Assembly: GCA_014526335.1 (NCBI GenBank)
Contig: JACTAT010000036.1
Span: forward strand, 3,844,751 to 3,908,750
Origin: Chrysaora quinquecirrha
Lineage: Eukaryota; Cnidaria; Scyphozoa; Semaeostomeae; Pelagiidae
DNA: 64,000 bases
Direction: 5' to 3'
Made by a program: the position numbers and the translations under genes. Numbering within the stretch: position 1 is the first letter of the stretch; the number at the start of each line of letters is the position of its first letter. Shown here piece by piece: positions 47,431 to 59,039 of the stretch. The notes under the pieces were generated by a model. The model searched no databases. It had not been told where the DNA came from and saw only the letters and a program-made list of their open reading frames with translations.

Positions 47431-48070
47431 ATAGACTTATTACACGAGTCGAAGTTTTCACTCCTTGGACGAGTCTGATAGATAGGTCGCTCAAAGGTCG
47501 TTCAGAACTACTCTAGTCATTAGGCCATCCAATTCAATTCTTTAAAGTAGATGGTATTGGTTTTTGCTGAAAGCTATCATTGCTGTTTGCGAAAAGTGGG
47601 ATTTTGGTAATGGGTATACTCTGAAGAAAACGGCAATTACGTTGTGGTTGTTAAAGGTTGTTCTTGCTGTGTCCGAAGAGTGGAACGAAACCTAATAAGC
47701 CTATATTGTATGCACAGCCATCTTGTGTAATTTTGTGCGCCAATTTTCCCGTTTCCTGATCGGCTGAACTATGCGAAAACTAACTGCCAAATAACGTAAG
47801 AGTTAAAACGTAAAAGAAAGCTAAGAACTGCTAAACCTTTTAACCAAAAACGCAATCCTTCCAAATAAACGTGCGCGATATAATAGTTTGGGTAATCTGG
47901 ATCCCTACCCTGGTTACAAGAGCCTCGAAGATAACTGCCAAATAACTTTGAACACCACTTAAATGTTTAAAGTTGAAGCCTATATATTGCCATATTTTTA
48001 CGACAAACATTGTTAAGCAATGTTGCTCAGCCAACCCTCCCTCCTGAAAGAATGCTTCTTAAAAAGGTAC

Positions 48071-48457
48071 TACACGCATTTTTTTTTATAAGGAAGTTCG
48101 GCCCAGGGTCAGTACTGAAAATTCCTTAGCTGACGGCCAAAATTGAGTACTCAATATTCCTTAGCAATTCCTTAACTTCTTACTTTGTGATTCTTAAACA
48201 ACCAATGTTCAAGGAAATATAGCTGATAAAGGTGTCATAAGACGAATAGAAATGAATACTGATTGAAAACCATTGGCGATAAGTATTGCTTGCTCTGTTA
48301 TTTCAAAACTTCATCTTTTTTAATCGAAATGCTAGGTTAAGGAAAACGTCAGATTCCTTAGTAGTCTCCAGTCCAGTACTAGAAATTCCTTAAGTTTTTG
48401 CCTAACCGAGTACTACCTTCCTTATAAAACACTTCCTTATAAAAAAAAATGCGTGTA
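48071..48457. mobile_element. MITE, CACGCATTTTTTTTTATAAGGAA family
   Basis: Left end TACACGCATTTTTTTTTATA, right end TATAAAAAAAAATGCGTGTA: nearly perfect terminal inverted repeats. The interior is the reverse complement of 42169-42552. A second, inner CTTATAAAACACTTCCTTAT near the right end mirrors the double TATAAGGAA seen at the left of that copy. Confidence 0.85.
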
Positions 48458-49029
48458 TTGTTTGGAATCTCAACCAAATCTTATACACAAACACCAGAAA
48501 AGCAGAGTTTAAACTTCTGTTGTTTATTATTTGTTAGTACTTGGAAGCACACTTTGTTTATTTACCAATTCACTTTAATGAAAAGATGCTGAAACGACGT
48601 TAGTAAATACCCGTTCAGGGTGTTAGAAGTAAATTTTTAATAAAAAAAGCCTTGATTAACTGATTCATAAACAGAAAGCAATGATGCAGTTCAAAGGAAC
48701 CTTTGCCACCACCTGCAAGAACGAAAATTTAATATCTTTCTCTTCTGAAGTGTCGACTTTTGTGAATAGGCTCAAAATATTTTGCTGGTTATTCTCACTA
48801 CAAACTGGTAATGAATTTATGTTCATATTTACTTTTGCACTTTACCACGTTAACGTCCCTCCCTTTTAACCTTACAAAGCATTCATGTCTAAACTGATGC
48901 GAACGACTTAATTATACTACCATACCACTTATATCAACAAACATAATTAATTATTTTTATACATACGGGAAAAACAAGCGAAAACAAGATCGGTCTGAAA
49001 TCCCAAGTATCAAATTTTCGATCTTTGCT

Positions 49030-49329
49030 CTATAAATTAAACAACTAACCATGTAACTAACAAATTAAATAACTCACTAACTAACTAAATAACTAACTAA
49101 CTGAATAACTAACTAGCTAGCTAGCTAACTGACTGACTGATTGTCTGACTGACTAATTAACTTAACAACTAGCTAACTAACTAACTAATTAAATAACTAA
49201 CTGACTAACTAACTAACTAACTAACTGACTAACTAACTAACTAAATAACTAAGTAACTAAATAACTAACTAGCTAGCTAGCTAACTGACTGACTGACTGA
49301 TAGACTGACTAACTAACTAACTAACTAAG

Positions 49330-49361
<32 letters not shown>

Positions 49362-49423
49362 CAACTAACTAACTAGCTAACTAACTAACCAGCTAGCTAG
49401 CTAACTGACTGACTGATAGACTG

Positions 49424-49462
<39 letters not shown>

Positions 49463-49795
49463 GACTAACTAACTAACTAACCAACTAACTAACTAGCTAA
49501 CTAACTAACCAGCTAGCTAGCTAACTGACTGACTGATAGACTGACTAACTAACTAACTAACTAACTAACTGACTAACTAACTAACTAACTAAGTAACTAA
49601 CTAACTAACTAACCAACTAACTAACTAACTAACTAGCTAGCCAGCTAGCTAGCTAACTGAGTGACTGATTGACTGACTCACTAATTAACTTAACAATTAG
49701 CTAGCTAAACTAACTGACTGACTAACTAATTAACTAACTAACTAACTAACTAACAAACTAACTAACTAACTAAGAAACAAACTAACTAGCAGTGA
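49030..49795. repeat. CTAA tetranucleotide array
   Basis: About 760 bp of (AACT/CTAA)n with interspersed CTAGCTAG and CTGACTGA blocks. A larger block of about 115 bp (AACTAACTAGCTAACTAACT, then AACCAGCTAGCTAGCTAACT and GACTGACTGATAGACTGA) occurs at least twice around 49370-49550, showing higher-order duplication. Confidence 0.92.
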
Positions 49796-50591
49796 ATATC
49801 CACGTTAGCAAGCCCCCTTAAGAACAAAAGTTAGTTTTACGTGTATCTGAAAATAGATTTACAAGTCAAGATTAAAAATAAGTAAGTCACTTAATAAGAC
49901 ATTTTCAGAGAAACATTTTTAGCTCATCAAACTGTCTTTTCAAAATTACACTCGAGAAAAGAGGAAATTATAAATTTTGATGATCTTGCCAAATCTGATT
50001 TCTGTTTATCTATTTATCTAATCAAGTTCATTATGTTTACTTGATAAGAATTCAGTAATTGAGCAACAAAATTCGATGATCAGATTGCCGTTTACAAACA
50101 TCATCGTTGAAAAATTTCTTGTTTGAATTTCTAAATGTGATTAATTAGGACTAAACTCTTTTATTTGTCACATTTTATTTTTATTTAATTGAGTGACAGT
50201 ATGTTTGATTTGTACCATTGTTAAATACTCGAATTTTCACATGTTTTAATAGTTACTATTCTTACGGTCAGGCAACATCTGAAATGGCTCAAAAACAGGA
50301 AACTATTTCGACTGTTAGCTTTTATTAGAAAAGCACCGCACTGTCATATATGATTTCTTTAAAATGTTCCCCAGATTTAAAGGGTTACTTTTGTATTAAG
50401 CTGATTTGCTATCTCACGAAGATGATCTAGTTGTGTTACGTATGTTCATACGTACATCAATACTGTACATGTTACTTGTATGCTTTGATATCTGGGTATT
50501 TAGCCTGTGGTGTGCTCAAGCTTAATCATAATCTAAGATTAAAGCAATTATCAATATTGATTGTAATGTAATGAAGGTTGTAGGCCCAAGA
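49796..50591. other. AT-rich unassigned sequence
   Basis: No gene, hairpin element or tandem repeat can be supported between the CTAA array and the hairpin element at 50592. Short frames only. Confidence 0.4.
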
Positions 50592-50728
50592 TAGACTGAT
50601 TACATTCCTCCCACTCTTTCGGAAAGAGCTTCTAGCAACTACAACAACATATTGCTGTTTCCTCAGAGTGGTGGAGCGGGGTAAAGGAGTGTGGAGGAGT
50701 GTAGACTACGAGGAATGTAATAAGTCTA
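50592..50728. mobile_element. Hairpin MITE with a 9-bp target duplication
   Basis: The left end TAGACTGATTACATTCCTCC is mirrored at the right by GAGGAATGTAATAAGTCTA. The 137-bp element is bounded on both sides by GGCCCAAGA (50583-50591 and 50729-50737), which reads as a target-site duplication. The inner part has AGAGTGG/CCACTCT-type symmetry. A 9-bp duplication points to an 8-9-bp-TSD transposase group; none is encoded here. Confidence 0.8.
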
Positions 50729-50804
50729 GGCCCAAGACCAAAAGACATGTATTCTCTTGATACTTTTTCTTCCTTTTTTTGCCCTAGCAGTTTTGCTGTA
50801 CATT

Positions 50805-50955
50805 GTAGCGTCCATCATACGGACACCTCTATACAGCGGACACCACCGTACAATGGGCAAAATCTTAGGTCTTTTCCTTGTAAAAACACACCTCCATACA
50901 GCGGACACCTCTAAAATGGACAATGACATTGGTCCATTGGGTGTCCGTTAAAGTT
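50805..50955. mobile_element. Element with GGACACCTCTATACAGCGGACACC repeats (pogo-like)
   Basis: ACACCTCTATACAGCGGACA near 50822 recurs as ACACCTCCATACAGCGGACA near 50888, and the stretch ends with GGTGTCCGTTAAAGTTTC, an inverted terminus. It shares words with 45579-45690. Left end not defined. Confidence 0.45.
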
Positions 50956-52420
50956 TCAATTATATCAGCATCTTTTCTTTGAGTCAAGGGCAAATATTAT
51001 GAACGTCAAATGTGCAAATGCTGAAGAGTATAAACATCAAATAAACGTCAGAAAACCTGGTAACTAAATCGTTATTGGCCTTCACCTTATTTTTGTGTTT
51101 GTGATCAATTCTTCTCATTTCACGTCATAGGTATTTTGCAGTTAGTAATGCAAAAGATTATACTATTAACACCATTTGCATTGTTTGACTACGTGTATTG
51201 ATTTATTACCCCGTCTGCATGCCTGGAAAAAGATACCTTTCTAGGTCATTAGGGGTCATTCTCCTGCGCAGAGGGCTAGTTGAACACGAGTTGAACTGTC
51301 TAGGGGTACTTTGTTTATATACCAGGATTAGAAAGAATCTTTCCAGATGAGTTTATCTGCCTGGCGTCTTGAGCCCCGAGACTAATATTTGAAGCGAAAA
51401 CTCTCGGTATGCCTTCTACATTCACGAAAAGATGGATTTCTTCTTTTATTTTGGCTGATGAAAAGCGACACGATTGAGACTTGAACCCTTGTGAATCGAA
51501 CGTCTTCTACACCATTCCTACCATGATAGGGTATCAGAACTTGAAAGAGTCACATCACAAGGGGACAAAACGAGGAGACGAAAAAGGGGAGAAGAAGACG
51601 CTCTGAATCCATCGTTCAGCGACTTCATTCTCTTTCAAATTACAAAGATTATTAATCACTTATAATCAGTCACACGATTCGATGCCTCACTCTATTGCTA
51701 CTGATAAAACCTCTGGTGCACAGGGTGTAACACACTGCTTTGCTATTCTACCCTTTCGATAGATTTTTTCTTGAAAACTTTCATTCGTTAGAAAAAATCT
51801 TCTCAGCTTAGTGCCTAATTAGACTGGTTTCTAAACTCTTTTAACGTAAGCGCACTGAGCAGCCAACCTGACTTAAACAATTCACCTTTGGCATTTCATT
51901 GTTACTCGTGACATAGGTTCCCTTTTAAACAAAGTGTTTGAAATCCGGCAAGATTGCTGCAATAATAAAGAAAGATAGTTCTATTCTGTTACTGGTTTCT
52001 CAGCTCTTATAGCATTTAAAAGTGTTCAGTTTTGTGCTATTTTTGTTCAATAGCCATTTAAGACATTATAACTAGGTCATGTCTATAAATCTTGTCACAT
52101 CCCCATGTGTTTTCCTCAACCTTTTCTAGTCCTCATTAAATTGCTGAAGTGACTCTTCAACAAACCAAACGCGCCGACGATATTTATTTGTTCTGAGTGT
52201 GAAAATTTACACACTGCTATCTCGGAAAACAAATCAAATTCGCTTCTGAGGTCATCGATGTACTGTACAATTTTCAATGCAAAAGCAAAGTCACTTTTCC
52301 GCGACCCTCAAGGCACGGATGCTTCTCCTGCTTGAATGCTGTTTTTCCGTCTCCCCTTCACAGACCACCGTCCGTCATGTACATATAAAGAAAAACACCA
52401 CATCCAAAGCGCTGCCGGCC
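50956..52420. other. Unassigned sequence before the ATTTAT repeat
   Basis: No gene is recognised. Open frames near 52277 run into the simple repeat and gain length from it. No acceptor/donor pair with coding character is seen. Confidence 0.35.
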
Positions 52421-52429
52421 CGCCGTTTG

Positions 52430-52700
52430 CTTTATTTAGTATTTACATTTATATTTTTAACATCTTTAATTTATGCTATATTTGCATTTATATTCATTTT
52501 AATTTCATTTGAATTTTTTAATGTATTTACTTATTTTATATTTATGTTTGAATTCATGTCTCTAGTATTTATTTCTATTTCTTCATTTTCATTATATTCA
52601 TATTTGATATTTATATTTATATTTATATTTATATTTATATTTATATTTATATTTATATTTATATGTTTATATTTATATTCATAGTTATATTTATATTTGC
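52430..52700. repeat. ATTTAT hexanucleotide repeat
   Basis: Degenerate at the 5' side (TTTATATTTTTAACATC), becoming a nearly pure run of TTTATATTTATATTTATA at about 52607-52665. The Phe/Ile/Tyr-rich frame across it is an artefact. Confidence 0.9.
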
Positions 52701-52843
52701 ATAATTATATAACATTTAGAGACAAAAACTATTAGCCTTTTAGAGTTATCTTTTAATTTTTTCATATATGACATATTTCAACTTGGCATATTTTCAAATG
52801 AAAACACTTTCTATTTCCTATAGCTTTTTTTCTATATTTTCAG

Positions 52844-55800
52844 GCGAGATCACTGGAGATTGTCAGAAAACAAAAGGCTAAAGTTACATCTATCATAAAA
52901 ACTATTACGAATGCTTTGCCGAATGAACAATTGCATCCGATTCTGCAAGAGCTTGGTTTCGAATCAAAAGATGGTTCACGTGATGCCTCAGTCCCAGATC
53001 CCACTAGAAGCTCAACGGAAAACGAAAATGTCAAGGTATGAAATTAAGGTTGTAGATTTGATCTGAGGTTCAGCTTATCGGTGATTGATATTTAGTGTCT
53101 TTGAACCTCGATCAAATTGCACTGAATCTCGGTAATTAAGATTTAGAATCCAAATCCTATTGTTGAATCTTACGTGAATCCCAGAGTGCAGCTAATGAGT
53201 GCACTTTCAGTTTGATCTTCGATTTAAGGTAACAATACAATGGTGTCTTGCAATGACTTTGCATCTCAGTGTCATTCAGTGCCCCTAGATAGAAAGGCCT
53301 AGAAGGAAACTAGACTTTCTAAACTTTTCGCTCACATTAAACTGTGTTGAAGTTTTGTTGTTGTTCGCTTCAGTGATTAGTTTAAGCTTTCAGCCATTCA
53401 ATTCAATATTGATTGATAATTAGGACTCATGTGGTAAATGTAAGACTAAAAGACCCTTTTTGCTTTCTCTTTGTCTATCTGGCCTTGAGTTTGCTTTGGT
53501 GCCGTGGTCTTATCCATCTATAACCCGTGGTGTCAGGAGTTCAGCGAGGTCGGCTCTCGAGCCCCAGATGGTAGTGTCACATCCAGGCACGAGGTATCCT
53601 TAGTTCAGTTATCAGTTCTGAGAGCCTAGCAACTCGCATAAAATACAAAATTTCAACTCCATTTTCGCCTTACATAGTTTCGAAAGGGACCAGAAACCGT
53701 CGTCAGTGATACGATTTGCCTCAACAAGCTGTAGTTTTTCGTTGATGCCCGACAAACAGCCAGTTAATGTTCGTATAAGATATGCACAAATCTCTATACG
53801 GCCGCCATATTGCACAGTTTCCTTGCCATTCGCCAGTGATCCCGGTCCGTTTCTCACGCTTTAATTAATTGTGTTCCCAGATATTTTCCTCAAGGGCAGA
53901 TTTTGCCAAAAACTTTTCAGTAGTTTAGTTGCTAAATGAGAAGAGATCTTGCTAAGAACTGTTTGTCTACCGTGGCCTTTCTCAATCCTAGCCTCATTGT
54001 TAATCCAATGAGAGATTAGCAGCGTTTATATGAAGGTCCGAAGGTCGAAACTTTGTCCTAAATCGAACTCGTTTTTTGAGAGTTAGTTCTATGCTGAAAA
54101 CTTTCGCTATTCTATTCTGCTTGGTTTTGTTACTTCGTGTTGCTTGCTTTTGGTGAACTAAGACTTAAAAGATGTCAGTTTTCATTAAACCAATACGAAC
54201 TACGAATACCCTGCTAAATAAACTAGAAAATATACAGACGAACATTAAAATACACGTTAAAAACAGCAGTGTTTTTCAGCATGTGAGGCTAAGTCTCTCC
54301 TTTTGTTTCAGAGATGAAATATTCTGATTTATGTAGCGAAAGCAAATGGCTACTCTGTACATAATCCATTAATAACTTTCCATATTTGGGCATTTTATAA
54401 TATGCTAATGAGACTTCAGCTGTTACATCAGACATTGGTCATGAGTTTCTTTGTTTCTATATGCTTATCCACGCAGGCTAGACAGAAATATCCATTAAGT
54501 TGTTTTCGGCTTGAGAGAAAAGCAAGGATTTCATGATCTCGTGAGTTAATTCAAATTAATGCTAAATACATTGAGCAGTTTTTTCCAGCTCATCTGAGAT
54601 AATCTGAGAATCGCAAGGTGCGCCGTACTTATACATGACTCCTAAGATTTATGTTTGTGAAAGTTTCGTCTGTTGTGGTCGAGGCGCAGAAGAAATTCTT
54701 TTACATTTTAGTTATATTAACTGATTAACAACACTAATCTAGAATATAGGATGACTTTTAGTAAAACCATTTTTATAGTAGTTATGAGTTGCTCTAAAAG
54801 TAATTTTAAGACATCCAAACCCATTTTGATCTTATTCCATCCTCATTAATCTAGTCTTTTGCTTTTGTGACATCGCCACCTCAGTGAAGTCTGAAAGGTT
54901 ACTTTCGTACGCTTTGTCCCATGTATATAATTGTGCGAGTCCCAAACGAGTCTTAACGTCCCCTAATTGTACGTCTACTTTGCTATAAGCATATGTATCA
55001 GTTATATGTTGGACTGATTCATGGGCCCAGGACCCATTTTATATAGGTTGTTATCGTTTAACTAAGGGGCGCTGGAATCTATCTATGTCTTAAAGCCTAA
55101 AAGTTGTATTCAAGCAAAAAAAGTTAGGTCCCTCAGTTAGATCCTTCAATTTATTGCTAAAAGTTGAGATCGTGGAACTTGTTTTTATTTGTATTACGTT
55201 TGAGACTGAGTGCCTATTGCAAATTCACCGATCTTTCAATCTAGAGCTCTCTATCAGCGTCTGTGCACTGTTTATTAGTTAGGTCCTTCACTATCTCCAT
55301 CTCGTACTGTTGTTATCTCAAAAACATATTCAGACTGTGTTTCAGAAACAAACTTGACACTTACAGACTTAGTTGTTATATTATGTGAATGAATACTTAC
55401 CTAACTTATGGGTCTTGAAGTGTTTTCTTGTGTAGTGTTAAAACGTTATGCCAGGCTTGCTCTACTGCTAGTTCATTCATTGCATTTTCACTTTATCATG
55501 TTTTTACACAAAACCCTACGAGCTAATTTAGAAAATTATTAACAAAAATGATTTGAATTAACAAAGAAAAATTATCACAATGTTATAGATTTGCTGGTCT
55601 TCACAGATATCGTGTTCGAGGGAGGAATTCAATTTTGCAGAAACTCCTTCAATTTCTTTCTAAAAGTTGAAATAGTGGAACTTGTTCTTTGTTCTTATAC
55701 TTATTTGTATTAACCTTGAGACTGAGTACCAATTGCCAGTCCACTCATCTTTCAATCTAGTGCTCTCTATCAGCGTCTGTGCATTGTTTTGGAGACGCTG

Positions 55801-57889
55801 GAGATGATCAAGTTTTGTATTTGATAAACTGCCCGTTACGGACTGTATCGCAAATGACTCTCGAGCACCAATTATTGCTCCTGTGTGTTGTACTTGTCTC
55901 TCCAGCATCAGTATTTGACCCTCGAGCATCAATTATTGTTCCTGTTGTACTTGTCTCCCCCTTAGAACAAATTGAAGTAGCTACCCTTGCATAATCAGTA
56001 ATTAGTTGTTCAAACTTAAATTTAGAATAGTTACAACCATGTTATGCTTTTTCATTTTCAAATTTGTACGTATCCTTTTTGTATCATGTTTTTATTCATT
56101 TTCTAGGCTTGCGAGAATGATTCAATCGCCAATGTTAGGCCTGAAGTAGAAAATCACTTGTCGAAATCGTTACGGAATCTTCTAGAATCAGCGAAATACT
56201 CTGACATGGAGTTTCATGTGTCTAATGCATCTGATTCTAGCGAAGTTGTTGTGTTCAAGGCACATCGTGTTGTGGTTGCTACTAGATGCCAATGGTTTAG
56301 CAGGGCACTGCATAGTGGTATGAAAGAGTCCATAGAAAGGTAATGCGTTTCCTCTATACACTTCTTATCTTCTGATGTTCCGAATTTATTTACTTACCAA
56401 ACGGAGTTTAGGGATCCTGACAGCAGTTATGTGGACCTGCAACTAGTGCCCCCCGAGACTAATATTTCAGATCGGATACCCTGATTACGTATTTACAATC
56501 TCGATATGATGGATCAGCTGGCTTGACAGAAGGCAAAATGATCCTAATGATATTCGAGCACAGAGATGTAGATTTGGAGATCTAGACGGAGGTGTGAAGA
56601 ATGAAAACAGAAATGTGTGAAATGGAAACAAAGTTATAGATTTAGAGATGTAGACAGAGATGTGTGAAATGTAAACAGAGATGTAAATGTAGAGATATAG
56701 ACAGAAACGTGTGAAATGTAGACAGATGTATGAAATGTAGACAGAGATGTAGATGTAGAGATATAGACAGAGATGTGTGAGATGTAGACAGATGTATGAA
56801 ATGTATACAAAAATGTGCGAAATTTAAACAGAGATTTAGATGTAGAGATGTAGACAGAGACGTGTGAAATGTAGACAGATGTATGAAATGTAGACAGAGA
56901 TGTGTATGTAGAGATATAGACGGAGATGTGTCAAATGTAGACAAATGTATGAAATGTATACAAAGATGTGTAAAATGTAAACAGAGATTTAGATGCAGAG
57001 ATGTAGACAGATACGTGTGAAATGTAGACAGATGTATGCAGTGTAGACAGAGATGTGTGAAGTGTAAGCAGAGATGTGGATGCTGCAGAGTTTTAGACAG
57101 AGATTCGTGAAATGTGAACAGAGATGTAGATATGTAGATGTAGACAGAATTGTGTAGCGTAAAGGGTGTGAAATGGAAACATAGATGTGTGAAATGTAAA
57201 CAGAGATGTAGATGTAGAGATATGGACAGAGATGTGTGAAATGTAGACAGATGTATGAAATGTATACAAAGATGAGTGATATGTAAACAGAGATGTAGAT
57301 GTAGAGGTGCAGACAATGATGTGTGAAATTTAAACATAGATTTGTGACGTAAAAGGTGTGAAATATAAGCAGAGATGTGTGGAATGTGAGCAAGATTTGA
57401 AAAATGTAAACAAAGAGGTGTGAAATTTAAACAGAGATGCCTTTAACGTAAAAAGTGTATTTGATTGTTAAAAGTGTAAAATGTCAATAGAGGTGGAATA
57501 CAAAAAGGGATTGAAGTATCATGAAAACTAGACTTGCTCCAAGTCTATTTCTTATTATCCTTCTCCAAAGGTCCACCATTCCGTGTTAACAAAGGAGAGT
57601 GCCAGAGACAAGTCTACATGAAAACAGACATGTGAAACGTTAGATCTTTGAAATGTAAACAATATGTTTTATGTGCAGAGATGTTTTAAAGCTCATTTAC
57701 TACTTTTTTGTTAATTTATTTATTTATTCTATCGGTTCTTCTTCTTTCAGAAAGTTTTTCATTGAAGGCTGCTCACCAGAAGTTTTCGAACTCTTCCTTC
57801 AATATCTGTATGGTGCCACTGTTGAAGATTTCGAGAACTTATCAGAAGAAATGTTAGCAGATTTGATTACATTAGCAGACAGATATGAG
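52844..57889 (+). CDS. BTB/POZ-domain protein, downstream part (3 exons, both ends open)
   Basis: Exons 52844-53035 (phase 0 to 0), 56107-56339 (0 to 2) and 57751-57889 (2 to 0) join in frame, with canonical acceptors and GTATGA, GTAATG and GTGAGT donors. The first exon gives LEIVRKQKAKVTSIIKTI and a polar linker. The second and third encode a full BTB/POZ core: LLESAKYSDMEFHVSNAS, VVVFKAHRVVVATRCQWFSR, MKESIERKFFIEGCSPEVF, LFLQYLYGATVEDF, and DLITLADRYE at the end, where a BACK-type helical region would normally follow. The protein family is not recognised beyond BTB. Same strand and similar style suggest continuation of the gene at 23425-31451, which would make a double-BTB protein with the forkhead gene and satellite inside one ~21-kb gap; the phase mismatch (2 versus 0) requires at least one unseen exon. 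It could instead be a separate gene. Confidence 0.75.
53495..53600 (+). mobile_element. tRNA-derived SINE-like fragment, copy 2
   Basis: GCCGTGGTCTTATCCATCTA, CCGTGGTGTCAGGAGTTCAG, then CTCTCGAGCCCCAGATGGTA, matching block by block the fragment at 17205-17310, including the GTAGTGTCACATCCAGGCACG tail in varied form. The B box is decayed. It lies in the intron after the 52844 exon. Confidence 0.5.
56567..57450. repeat. Minisatellite of GTAGACAGAGATGTGTGAAAT-type units in the BTB intron
   Basis: About 880 bp of imperfect units combining AGATGTAGATGTAGAGATAT, GACAGAGATGTGTGAAATG and TGTATGAAATGTATACAAAG. Together they form a longer irregular period of roughly 130 bp. It separates the two exons that encode the second BTB domain. 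His/Leu-rich minus-strand frames across it come from the repeat. Confidence 0.88.
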
Positions 57890-59039
57890 GTGAGTTTTTT
57901 CATCAGTAATATTCGACTGTAAATCTACCCTTATATGACAGTAGGAATAAGATTAATTCTTGTCTTGTTAAACTTGCATTACGGAAACTTTGCTTTTTTA
58001 CTAGAATATGTTGCCAATCTAAGATATCAGCCCTCTGTCTAGTGCTACTCCACTATCTTTTATGACGTAAGATATTCTAAAGCCCTATCTTGTTTACACT
58101 AAAAAAGCTTCGGGCTTAGCCTAGCCTGGCGACTCAAACATGAGATAGGCCCGTCCTTGCCTTGGACTCCCAGGCTGAGAAACCAAAAGCTGAGCCCCAA
58201 TTGCACGCGTTCAAACTAGTGTCGGTCAGGCCCAGGACAAGGCTTGGAGTCCAATAGGCCCAGGTCAGGCCCAGAATTTCGTAAAACTTGTCCGACCCAA
58301 AGCTAGTGGGTAACCAGGGTTGGAGTACCATTTCTATTCGAAAACGTTGAAGTTTCAAACAGAGTGTACGCGCCGCGCTGTATTCATTGCATTTTATTCG
58401 AGAAGTTTTTGCATTTCTCAGACGTTCCGTTTTTGGGCGTTGCGCTTTTCCTTATGAAAGGGGCGCTTCAAGAAGGAAAGGTTGCTGACTCAGCTTTTAT
58501 TTTCATTAGTAAATAACTCCACTGATTCTCCAGCGGTTTTGAAGTTGTCATTGGAAGATATTTTAATGATTTTTAATGATTAATTGCATAGTTATGCGGG
58601 CACGTCCTTCTTTTTAACATATGGCAGGTAAACAGAAATCATTTGTCTCCAGTTTCCACTGTGCTCCCATTCAAGCGCTGTGCAATAAAACTACGCGTGG
58701 CGTCTGGAGATCATTTGACCAACAGAGCAGCAAACCACACACATAATGCATTCTACTACGAGTGTTGCAAAGCACTGGTGAACGTTAGAATTCCAAGAAA
58801 TATTTTTGTTCTGGAGAACCTCTTAAAATTCTACTTCATACGCGATTTCACAAACCTTAGTTAAAGGATTTAAGGCATAATTCTTTATGATAGACCTTCC
58901 CGTTATTGGCGTACGCCAGTTTATGAGATTTGAACGCGAATGGGTAGACATTCCCCACAGAGAACTGATGCCGGTCCCACTGCAGGCTAAATAGCTCAGA
59001 GAAATGAAATAACCGTCGTATAGAGGTGTTCTTTAAAGT
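57890..59039. other. Unassigned sequence after the last BTB exon
   Basis: The exon that should follow 57889 (phase 0) was not found with confidence. Around 58090-58330 there are many AGGCCCAG/CTGGGC and TTGTTTACACTA words, probably a decayed foldback element. An open stretch near 58657-58860 lacks family features. Confidence 0.35.

Noticed and set aside
47093..47516. Overlapping open frames on both strands (116 and 133 codons)
   Set aside because: They cross the CTACCCTGGG foldback element and its A15 and C/T tracts; low-complexity and without family features.
52277..52684. Phe/Ile-rich open frame of 135 codons
   Set aside because: More than half of it is the ATTTAT repeat; the rest has no recognisable domain. 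Not a membrane protein gene.
56642..57393. Long minus-strand His/Leu/Ser-rich open frames
   Set aside because: They come from translation of the GTAGACAGAGATGTG minisatellite and overlap each other in different frames; no domain or splice signal.
58643..58864. Candidate BACK-domain exon following the last BTB exon
   Set aside because: The translated text (NVRIPRNIFVLENLLKFYF) looks only vaguely helical, acceptor and phase do not fit, and no donor is clear.
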